Origin: Actinobacteria bacterium OK074
GTDB lineage: Bacteria > Actinomycetota > Actinomycetes > Streptomycetales > Streptomycetaceae
Direction of reading: 5' to 3'
Length of the DNA stretch: 64,000 bases
Assembly (NCBI GenBank): GCA_001298575.1
Contig: LJCV01000307.1
Location: forward strand, 1-64,000
Shown: positions 57,727 to 64,000 of the stretch, one piece after another
How the letters are laid out: each line of letters opens with the position of its first letter
How positions within the stretch are numbered: the stretch's first letter is position 1
Program-made: the position numbers and the translations under genes
The notes under the pieces: model-generated
The model's input: the letters and a program-made list of their open reading frames with translations, nothing else
What the model was told of the DNA's origin: nothing
Database searches by the model: none

Positions 57727-58893
57727 TCAGCCGCGTGCGCCCAGCAGGTGGTCCATGGCCAGCTGGTCCAGCCGCTCGAAGCCCATGCCGCGCGCGGCGG
57801 TGGCCTCGATGTCGAACTCCTCGAAGGCCGAGCGGTCCGCGAGGAGCGCCTCCAGGCCGTCCGCGGCGGTCCGCTGGGCCAGTTCGTCGAGGCGGGAGGC
57901 GCGCAGGGCCTCCTGGACCTCCGGGTCGGCCCGGAAGGCGGCGGCGCGGTCCTTCAGGATGAGGTAGTTGCGCATGCAGCCCGCGGCCGACGCCCACACG
58001 CCGTCGAGGTCCTCGGTGCGCGGCGGCTTGAAGTCGAAGTGCTTGGGGCCCGCGTAGCCGGCGCTCTCCAGGAGGTCGACCAGCCAGAACGCGGCCCGCA
58101 GGTCGCCCGCGCCGAAGCGCAGGTCCTGGTCGTACTTGATGCCGGACTGGCCGTTGAGGTCGATGTGGAAGAGCTTGCCCGCCCACAGGGCCTGGGCGAT
58201 GCCGTGCGGGAAGTTCAGCCCGGCCATCTGCTCGTGGCCGACCTCGGGGTTGACGCCGTACAGCTCGGGGCGCTCCAGGCGCTCGATGAAGGCGAGGGCG
58301 TGGCCGACCGTGGGGAGCAGGATGTCGCCGCGCGGCTCGTTCGGCTTGGGCTCGATCGCGAACTTCAGGTCGTAGCCCTGGGAGGTGACGTACTCACCGA
58401 GGAGGTCGAACGCCTCCTTCATGCGGTCGAGTGCGACGCGCACGTCCTTGGCGGCGCCGGACTCGGCGCCCTCCCGGCCGCCCCAGGCGACGTAGATCTG
58501 GGCGCCCAGTTCGACGGCGAGGTCGATGTTGCGGATGGTCTTGCGCAGGGCGTAGCGGCGGACCTCGCGGTCGTTGGCGGTGAACGCGCCGTCCTTGAAG
58601 ACGGGGTGCGTGAAGAGGTTGGTGGTGGCCATGGGCACGGTCATGCCGGTGGTGTCCAGGGCCTGCCGGAAGCGCTTGATGTGCGACTCGCGCTCGGTGT
58701 CCGAGGACCCGAAGGGGATCAGGTCGTCGTCGTGGAAGGTCACGCCGTAGGCGCCGAGTTCCGAGAGGCGCTGTACCGACTCGACGGGGTCGAGGGCGCG
58801 CCGGGTGGCGTCGCCGAACGGGTCCCTTCCCTGCCAGCCGACGGTCCACAGGCCGAAGGTGAACCTGTCCTCGGGGGTGGGCTGGTAGCTCAT
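57727..58893 (-). CDS. xylA: Xylose isomerase
   Basis: 388 residues, the usual length of actinobacterial class I xylose isomerases. Active-site features: His in FHDDDLIPFG, the metal/catalytic Glu-Pro-Lys in FAIEPKPNEPRGD, GHEQMAG (His metal ligand) and DLNGQ, plus HFDFKPPRTED. Converts D-xylose to D-xylulose. Divergent from xylB (146 bases between starts), with the xylulokinase and ROK regulator forming the classic xylose module. Confidence 0.97.
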   Translation of the reverse strand: MSYQPTPEDRFTFGLWTVGWQGRDPFGDATRRALDPVESVQRLSELGAYGVTFHDDDLIPFGSSDTERESHIKRFRQALDTTGMTVPMATTNLFTHPVFKDGAFTANDREVRRYALRKTIRNIDLAVELGAQIYVAWGGREGAESGAAKDVRVALDRMKEAFDLLGEYVTSQGYDLKFAIEPKPNEPRGDILLPTVGHALAFIERLERPELYGVNPEVGHEQMAGLNFPHGIAQALWAGKLFHIDLNGQSGIKYDQDLRFGAGDLRAAFWLVDLLESAGYAGPKHFDFKPPRTEDLDGVWASAAGCMRNYLILKDRAAAFRADPEVQEALRASRLDELAQRTAADGLEALLADRSAFEEFDIEATAARGMGFERLDQLAMDHLLGARG

Positions 58894-59039
58894 GCTGCGG
58901 CTCCTTGTTCGCTGAAGACCATGCTCACTGAAGACTATTTCGTCATGGCGGTTAACAAATTAGTATGCGAACGCATCCCTGGGAAGAGACCATGTCCTGG
59001 AGAGCACGTCCCGCTGAGCCGCGGAAGAGGGAGAGCCCC
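58894..59039. promoter_or_regulatory. xylA-xylB divergent control region
   Basis: The only AT-rich spot of the module. It contains GTTAACAAAT (58951-58960), a possible xylB -10 TAGTAT (58961-58966) and a direct repeat CTGAAGACyAT (58912 and 58928). The ROK protein at 60531-61772 is the natural ligand-responsive repressor for it; the exact operator is not defined by eye. Confidence 0.55.
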
Positions 59040-60485
59040 ATGTCAGCAGCCGAGGGTCCGCTCGTCGTCGGTGTGGATTCGTCCACCCAGTCGACCAAGG
59101 CACTGGTCGTCGACGCGTCGACCGGACGGGTGGTCGCGAGCGGCCAGGCGTCGCACACCGTCTCCTCGGGGGCAGGGCGCGAGAGCGATCCGCGCCAGTG
59201 GTGGGACGCGCTGTGCGAGGCCCTGAGCCAGTGCGGGGACGCCGCGCGGGAGGCCACCGCGGTGTCGGTGGGCGGCCAGCAGCACGGCCTGGTGACGCTC
59301 GACGACCGGGGCGAGCCGGTGCGTCCCGCGCTGCTGTGGAACGACGTGCGGTCCGCGCCGCAGGCCCAGCGTCTGATCGAGGAGCTGGGTGGCCCCAAGG
59401 CGTGGGCCGAGCGCTTCGGAAGCGTGCCGGGCCCTTCCTTCACGGTCACGAAGTGGGCCTGGCTGGCCGAGCACGAGCCGGAGGCCGTCCGCGCGACCAG
59501 GGCCGTACGGCTGCCGCACGACTATCTGACCGAACGACTGACCGGGCAGGGCACCACCGACCGGGGCGACGCCTCCGGTACGGGCTGGTGGGCGTCGGCG
59601 ACGGAGGCGTACGACGAGGAGATCCTCGCGCGCGTGGGGCTCGATCCGGCGCTGCTGCCCCGGGTGGTCCGGCCGGGCGAGGTCGCCGGAACCGTGCGCG
59701 ACGGCCACGAGCTGCCGTTCTCCAAGGGCACCCTGGTGGCCCCGGGGACCGGCGACAACGCGGCCGCCGCGCTGGGGCTCGGTCTGCGGCCGGGTACGCC
59801 GGTGCTGAGCCTGGGCACCTCGGGCACGGTGTACGCGGTGTCCACGCACCGGCCCGCCGATCCGACCGGCACGGTGGCGGGCTTCGCCGACGCGCACGGC
59901 GACTGGCTGCCGCTGGCCTGCACGCTGAACTGCACCCTCGCCGTCGACCGGGTCGCCGCCCTGCTCGGCCTGGACCGGGAGGCCGTCGAACCCGGCACGG
60001 ACGTGACCCTGCTGCCCTACCTGGACGGCGAGCGCACCCCGGCCCTGCCGCACGCGTCGGGCCTGCTGCACGGCCTGCGCCACGACACGACCGGGGGGCA
60101 GCTGCTCCAGGCCGCGTACGACGGCGCGGTCCACTCGCTGCTGGGCGCCCTCGACCTGGTGCTGGACACGGACGCGGACCGTGCCGCCCCGCTGCTGCTG
60201 ATCGGCGGCGGCGCCCGCGGCCACGCCTGGCAGCAGACGGTACGACGGCTGTCCGGCCGCCCCGTGCAGGTGCCCGAGGCGAAGGAACTGGTCGCGCTGG
60301 GCGCCGCCGCGCAGGCCGCGGGGCTGCTGACCGGCGAGGACCCGGCCGCGGTCGCCCGCCGCTGGGACACCGCGCGCGGGCCCGTGCTGGAGGCCGTGGA
60401 GCGGGACGAGGCGACGCTCGCGCGGATCTCCGGGGTAGTCTCCGACGCGGCCACGCTGCTCGAACGGGAGCCGGGCGGGCGCTGA
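59040..60485 (+). CDS. xylB: Xylulokinase
   Basis: 481 residues from ATG 59040 (GAAGAGGGAG upstream; an earlier in-frame ATG at 58965 would add 25 residues lacking family character). FGGY-family carbohydrate kinase: VGVDSSTQSTKALVVD, VGGQQHGLV, LWNDVRS, DRGDASGTGWW, GTGDNAAAALGLGL, GTSGTVYAVS and late GGGARGHAWQQ. Phosphorylates D-xylulose to enter the pentose-phosphate pathway. Followed after 45 bases by the ROK gene. Confidence 0.96.
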   Translation: MSAAEGPLVVGVDSSTQSTKALVVDASTGRVVASGQASHTVSSGAGRESDPRQWWDALCEALSQCGDAAREATAVSVGGQQHGLVTLDDRGEPVRPALLWNDVRSAPQAQRLIEELGGPKAWAERFGSVPGPSFTVTKWAWLAEHEPEAVRATRAVRLPHDYLTERLTGQGTTDRGDASGTGWWASATEAYDEEILARVGLDPALLPRVVRPGEVAGTVRDGHELPFSKGTLVAPGTGDNAAAALGLGLRPGTPVLSLGTSGTVYAVSTHRPADPTGTVAGFADAHGDWLPLACTLNCTLAVDRVAALLGLDREAVEPGTDVTLLPYLDGERTPALPHASGLLHGLRHDTTGGQLLQAAYDGAVHSLLGALDLVLDTDADRAAPLLLIGGGARGHAWQQTVRRLSGRPVQVPEAKELVALGAAAQAAGLLTGEDPAAVARRWDTARGPVLEAVERDEATLARISGVVSDAATLLEREPGGR

Positions 60486-60530
60486 CGCGCCGTATCCGCT
60501 CCGGTGGCACCGACGGGATCCGAGGGAGGC

Positions 60531-61772
60531 ATGACCGCACCGCCGCACGAGGCACATCCGCCGAGTCCCGGCCCTCGGCTGCCCGACACCCAGCAGGGCA
60601 TCCGTCGGCGCAATCTCGCCCGGGTCATGCACGCCGTGAGCGCCGAGGGGCCGCTGTCGCGCGCCGCCGTCGCCTCCCGTATCGGGCTGACCCGGGCAGC
60701 CGTCTCCACCCTGGTCGACGAACTCACCCGTTCGGGGCTGCTGGAGGAGCTGGGGCCCGAGCGGCCCGGCCGGGTGGGGCGTCCGGGTTCCGCCCTGGCC
60801 GTCAGCGGACGCGGGCCCGCCGGGATCGGCGCGGAGATCGGCGTCGACCATCTCGCGGTCTGCGTGGTCGATCTGCGCGGTGCGGTGCGGGCGCGGGCGG
60901 TGCAGCACGGGACGAACCGGGGCCGGGCCCCGGAGCCGGTGCTCGGGGAGCTGACGGCGCTGGTGGGGCAGGCGGTCGCGGAGGCCGGGCGGGAGGGGCT
61001 GTGGCCCGCCGGGCTCGCCGTCGCGGTGCCCGGTCTGGTCGCGCAGGACGCCAGGACCGTGGTCCGCGCCCCCAACCTCGACTGGCACGACACCGACCTG
61101 GGCGCGCTGCTGCCCGCCGGGCTTCCGCTGACCGTGGACAACGAGGCCAACTTCGGCGGTCTGGCCGAACTGTGGCTGGGTGAGGAGACACCGCGGGACT
61201 TCCTGCACGTGTCGGCGGAGATCGGCATCGGCGGCGCGGTGGTCGTCGACGGCCGTCTGCTGCGCGGGACCCGTGGTTTCGCGGGCGAGCTGGGGCATGT
61301 GCCGGTGCGGCCGGAGGGGCCCGAGTGCGCGTGCGGCGGGCGCGGCTGTCTGGAGCAGTACGCCGGTGAGGAGGCCGTGCTGCGGGCGGCCGGGCTGACG
61401 CCGGGCGAGGACAGCGTCGAGCTGCTGGCCGAGCGCGCGGCGCGGGGCGACCAGGCCGTGCGGGGTGCGCTGCGGGACGCCGGGACCGCGCTCGGCATAG
61501 CGCTGACCGGTGCGGTCAACCTGCTGGATCCGCGGACGGTGGTGCTCGGCGGCGCGCTGGCCGCCCTCGCGCCGTGGCTGCTGCCGTCGCTGGAACGGGA
61601 GTTGGCGCGCCGCACGGCGGGACCGGCGTGCGCCGTGTCGGTGTCCCGGCTGGGGCCGCAGGGCCCGCTGCTCGGGGCGGCGCACTCGGTGGTGCGGGCG
61701 GTCCTGGACGATCCGGCGGCGGTGGGGGAACGGGGACCGCGGGTTTTCCCGGGCACGACTCCGGCCGTATAA
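60531..61772 (+). CDS. ROK-family regulator of xylose genes
   Basis: 413 residues (GAGGGAGG upstream). N-terminal winged helix: GPLSRAAVASRIGLTRAAVSTLVDELTRSGLL. The ROK sugar-kinase-like domain has GIGAEIGVDHLAV, VDNEANFGGLAE, SAEIGIGGAVVVDGRLLRGTRGFAGELGH and the zinc motif CACGGRGCLEQYAG. Placed after xylA/xylB, it is the expected XylR-type repressor released by xylose. Confidence 0.94.
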   Translation: MTAPPHEAHPPSPGPRLPDTQQGIRRRNLARVMHAVSAEGPLSRAAVASRIGLTRAAVSTLVDELTRSGLLEELGPERPGRVGRPGSALAVSGRGPAGIGAEIGVDHLAVCVVDLRGAVRARAVQHGTNRGRAPEPVLGELTALVGQAVAEAGREGLWPAGLAVAVPGLVAQDARTVVRAPNLDWHDTDLGALLPAGLPLTVDNEANFGGLAELWLGEETPRDFLHVSAEIGIGGAVVVDGRLLRGTRGFAGELGHVPVRPEGPECACGGRGCLEQYAGEEAVLRAAGLTPGEDSVELLAERAARGDQAVRGALRDAGTALGIALTGAVNLLDPRTVVLGGALAALAPWLLPSLERELARRTAGPACAVSVSRLGPQGPLLGAAHSVVRAVLDDPAAVGERGPRVFPGTTPAV

Positions 61773-61836
61773 GCATCTCTTCGCCCCGGCGGGCGGAGCC
61801 GTGTGGGTGACCTCTTCACTCACACGAGTGGCGGAG

Positions 61837-61863
61837 TTATCCACATTCCCCCGGTTGTCCACC
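61837..61863 (+). other. Two DnaA boxes between xylR-type gene and permease
   Basis: TTATCCACA (61837-61845) and the near-consensus TTGTCCACC (61855-61863), 18 bp apart start to start, in the 219-base non-coding gap 61773-61991. A pair on the same strand with that spacing is unlikely to be an origin on its own, but may bind DnaA. Confidence 0.4.
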
Positions 61864-61991
61864 GGAACCAGGGCGCTCTTCCTGCCCAACCGGCAAGCGC
61901 CGTACCTTGATTCGCACGAGGCATGGCCGGCACGGGACACAGTCGTCGCGGAGCTGTCGTGCGGGTTGCCCAGGGCACGATCGGGGGCTTC

Positions 61992-63494
61992 ATGTCGGTT
62001 CAGACAATTCCAGGGCTGCGGCGCGAGGCGGTCGGGCTGCGCGAGGTCCTGTTCCAGAGCATCACGGCGATGGCGCCGGCGGCAGCGGTCGCCGCGTCCA
62101 TTCCCTCGGGCGCGGCCTTCGCGGGCGGCAGTCTGCCGCTCGCGGTGCTCGTGGCCCTGGTGGCCTGCCTGTTCACCGCCTCGTGCGTGGCCGAACTGGC
62201 ACGGCGGCTGCCCGCCGCGGGTTCGGTGGCCACCTATGCCGCGCGGGGCCTGCATCCGGCGGTGGGCTTCCTGGTCGGCTGGGGCTATGTGTTCGTCGAG
62301 GCGCTCGTGGTGCCGCTGCTCCTTCTGCAACTCGGCTTCACCACGGCCGGCACCCTGCACCAGGAGTGGTCGTCGTACCCGGGCGACCTGTGGTGGCCGT
62401 GGGCCCTGGCGGGCGCGCTGGTCATCGCGGTGACGGGGTACTTCGGTGTCCGTGCCTCCGCCCGCTTCGGCACGGTCCTCGGCGTCTTCGAGGTGCTGGT
62501 CTTCCTCGTCTTCGCCGTCTGGCTGATCGTCAGGGCGGGCGGGGACAACACGCTCTCGGTGTTCGGCACCTCGCACACCCCGACGGCGCACGAGGGCATC
62601 GGCGGCGTCTTCGCGGGCTCGGTCTACACGGTGCTGGCGTTCGCCGGCTTCGAGGCTGCGGCACCCCTAGCGGAGGAGACCAGGGATCCGCGCCGCACCA
62701 TGCACCGGGCCGTACTCGGCTCGGCCCTGGCGATCGGGCTGTTCTACGTCCTCACCACCTACGCCATGACCGTGTACATCGGGCCGGACCGGTTCGGCGG
62801 GTTCGGCGCCTCCGGGGCCGACTCCTGGGAGGGCGTGGCACGCGCGTCGTTCGGGCTCTTCTGGATCCTGATCTTCCTGGCCGTCGTCAACTCGACGATC
62901 GCCAACGCCAACGCCTGCGCCACCGTCTCCACCCGCACCGCGTTCGCACTGGCCCGGATCCGGGTGTTCCCGGTCCTGTTCGGGCGGCTCCATCCACGCC
63001 ACCGCTCCCCCGTCGCCGGAGTCGCCGTGCAGTGTGCCCTGGCCGTCGCCGTCACGCTGGGACTGGGCCTGTACTACGACCCGGTGACGGCGTATCTGCT
63101 GCTGGCCACGGTGATCGTCACGGTCGTGATCGGCGTGTACATCGTGGTGAACCTCGCCTGCGCGGGCTACTTCCTGCGCCGTGAACGGCATCTGCTGCGG
63201 CCGGTGCGGCACCTGCTGTTCCCGCTGCTCGGGATCGTCGCCTTCGTGCCCGCGCTACTGACGGCGGCGGGACTGCCCGTCTTCGACTTCGTGTCCAAGC
63301 TGACCTCGCCCGTGTCCTACGCGGGTGCGGTCGTCGGTGCCTGGATGCTGGCCGGGGCCGTCGTCCTGGTCGTGCTGATGCGGCGGCACCCCGAGCGAAT
63401 AGCCGAGACCGCCCGGGTCCACCTCGACGAGGCTCCCGCCCCGGACACCCCCGACGCACCCGATCTTCGACAGGACGGAGCCGTACGACCATGA
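61992..63494 (+). CDS. APC-family amino acid/amine permease
   Basis: 500 residues from ATG 61992 (CGGGGGCTTC upstream; earlier GTG 61959 and ATG 61923 also in frame). Twelve-helix APC fold: GLREVLFQSITAMAPAAAVAAS, IPSGAAFAGGSLPLAVLVA, FAGFEAAAPLAEETRDPRRTM and NSTIANANACATVSTR. Takes up amino acids or similar amines. Ends in an Asp/Pro-rich tail and overlaps the acetamidase gene by 4 bases, so the pair probably imports and hydrolyses an amide-containing nitrogen source. Confidence 0.9.
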   Translation: MSVQTIPGLRREAVGLREVLFQSITAMAPAAAVAASIPSGAAFAGGSLPLAVLVALVACLFTASCVAELARRLPAAGSVATYAARGLHPAVGFLVGWGYVFVEALVVPLLLLQLGFTTAGTLHQEWSSYPGDLWWPWALAGALVIAVTGYFGVRASARFGTVLGVFEVLVFLVFAVWLIVRAGGDNTLSVFGTSHTPTAHEGIGGVFAGSVYTVLAFAGFEAAAPLAEETRDPRRTMHRAVLGSALAIGLFYVLTTYAMTVYIGPDRFGGFGASGADSWEGVARASFGLFWILIFLAVVNSTIANANACATVSTRTAFALARIRVFPVLFGRLHPRHRSPVAGVAVQCALAVAVTLGLGLYYDPVTAYLLLATVIVTVVIGVYIVVNLACAGYFLRRERHLLRPVRHLLFPLLGIVAFVPALLTAAGLPVFDFVSKLTSPVSYAGAVVGAWMLAGAVVLVVLMRRHPERIAETARVHLDEAPAPDTPDAPDLRQDGAVRP

Positions 63495-64000
63495 GCGACC
63501 CCCGGATTCTGACCGTGCGCCCCCAACCCGGCGAGTACGCCTGGACGTTCGGCGGTGCGCCGCCCGTGGCGCGGATCGTGCCGGGCACGGTGCTCGACCT
63601 GTACACCGAGGACTGCTTCGCCGGGCGGGTGAGGTCCGAGAAGGACCTGGTGTCCGAGGTGTGCGAGTTCCCGTTCCTCAACCCGCAGACCGGTCCCTTC
63701 CACATCGAGGGCGCGGAGCCCGGGGACACGGTGGCGGTGCACTTCGTGTCCGTGGAACCGGCCCGGGACTGGGCGGCGTCGACGACGGTGCCACTGTTCG
63801 GCGCGCTGACCTCCACGCACACGACGGCGACGCTCCAGCCGCCGCTGCCCGAAACCGTGTGGATCTGGCAGCTCGACCGGACCCGGCGCACGGCTCTGTT
63901 CAGGGCACGGGACAGCGACATCGAGATCGAACTGCCCATGGACCCCATGCACGGCACGGTGGGGGTCGCCCCGGCCAACCTGGAGGTCCGTTCGGCGCTG
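63491..64000 (+). CDS. Acetamidase/formamidase-family protein (3' truncated by window edge)
   Basis: First 170 codons only. Family pattern of FmdA_AmdA: VRPQPGEYAWTFGGAPPVARIVPGTVLDLYTEDCFAG, NPQTGPFHIEGAEPGDTVAVHF and MDPMHGTVGVAP. Hydrolyses formamide or acetamide to ammonia and the acid. Overlaps the APC permease by 4 bases. Confidence 0.93.
   Translation, partial: MSDPRILTVRPQPGEYAWTFGGAPPVARIVPGTVLDLYTEDCFAGRVRSEKDLVSEVCEFPFLNPQTGPFHIEGAEPGDTVAVHFVSVEPARDWAASTTVPLFGALTSTHTTATLQPPLPETVWIWQLDRTRRTALFRARDSDIEIELPMDPMHGTVGVAPANLEVRSAL

Noticed and set aside
61773..61991. A replication origin at the DnaA-box pair
   Set aside because: Only two boxes, no dnaA or dnaN gene and no AT-rich unwinding region. 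A Streptomyces oriC holds many boxes.
59043..62591. A 1182-codon open frame on the minus strand
   Set aside because: Antisense to xylB, the ROK regulator and the permease, with Arg/Pro/Gly-rich text lacking any domain.
1..64000. tRNA, rRNA, CRISPR arrays, insertion sequences or prophage genes
   Set aside because: No tRNA cloverleaf, direct-repeat-spacer array, transposase or integrase motif was seen on either strand.

Overview
The window is high-GC actinobacterial chromosome, almost certainly Streptomyces. The evidence is extreme third-position GC, many GTG starts, 4-base ATGA/GTGA overlaps between consecutive genes, a complete conservon (cvnA-D), a DUF5709-type protein, an actinobacterial Cys-rich leader peptide, and a single rare TTA codon in a metabolite-type gene. 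No rRNA, tRNA, CRISPR array, transposase or prophage gene was seen.

Layout. (1) 3-6104: end of an M56-like membrane peptidase, an OmpR-type two-component pair, a BlaI-type repressor divergent from a DedA-PAP2 gene pair, and a Bcr/CflA-type exporter divergent from its MarR regulator. (2) 6252-10365: a three-gene MoxR system made of an unknown protein, a MoxR AAA+ ATPase and a metallopeptidase-VWA protein. (3) 10314-21720: an accessory biosynthetic locus. It has two paralogous free-standing condensation-domain proteins, a GMC oxidoreductase with a Cys cluster, a GSAM-like aminotransferase, a sulfotransferase, an MFS exporter, a histidine/phenylalanine ammonia-lyase homologue whose MIO tripeptide reads Ala-Ser-Asp, and an amidohydrolase. 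No adenylation domain, carrier protein or regulator gene lies with it. (4) 21740-22670: a decayed patch with two broken genes and a tandem duplication of the end of the next gene. (5) 22646-28287: a YjbQ gene, a leader peptide and sulfonate-type ABC transporter, a flavin oxidoreductase and an MltG-like protein. (6) 28486-30895: ABC exporter and divergent MarR regulator. (7) 31185-42348: PEP-synthase/rifampin-phosphotransferase-like protein with a membrane partner, DctA-type symporter, L,D-transpeptidase-like lipoprotein, an asymmetric heterodimeric ABC transporter, DUF5709 and YdjM-like proteins. (8) 42476-45968: DEAD/DEAH helicase and acyl-CoA thioesterase. (9) 46000-52267: conservon with a DUF6397-like neighbour and an MHYT membrane sensor. 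(10) 52411-57485: methyltransferase, small unknowns, secreted phytase-like esterase, septum-formation-like membrane protein. (11) 57727-64000: xylA divergent from xylB with a ROK regulator, an APC permease and the start of an acetamidase.

The most unusual content is the 10.3-21.7 kb locus. Its seven-gene rightward run starts behind an AT-richer 534-base control region holding an exact 11-bp tandem repeat and a UUCG hairpin. Its first gene carries the TTA codon. The ammonia-lyase homologue departs from the canonical cofactor-forming tripeptide. The other strong leads are a BlaI-controlled DedA-PAP2 pair that fits undecaprenyl-phosphate recycling, a leaderless Cys leader peptide ahead of the sulfonate transporter, and an ABC heterodimer whose two subunits have complementary lost ATP-site motifs.
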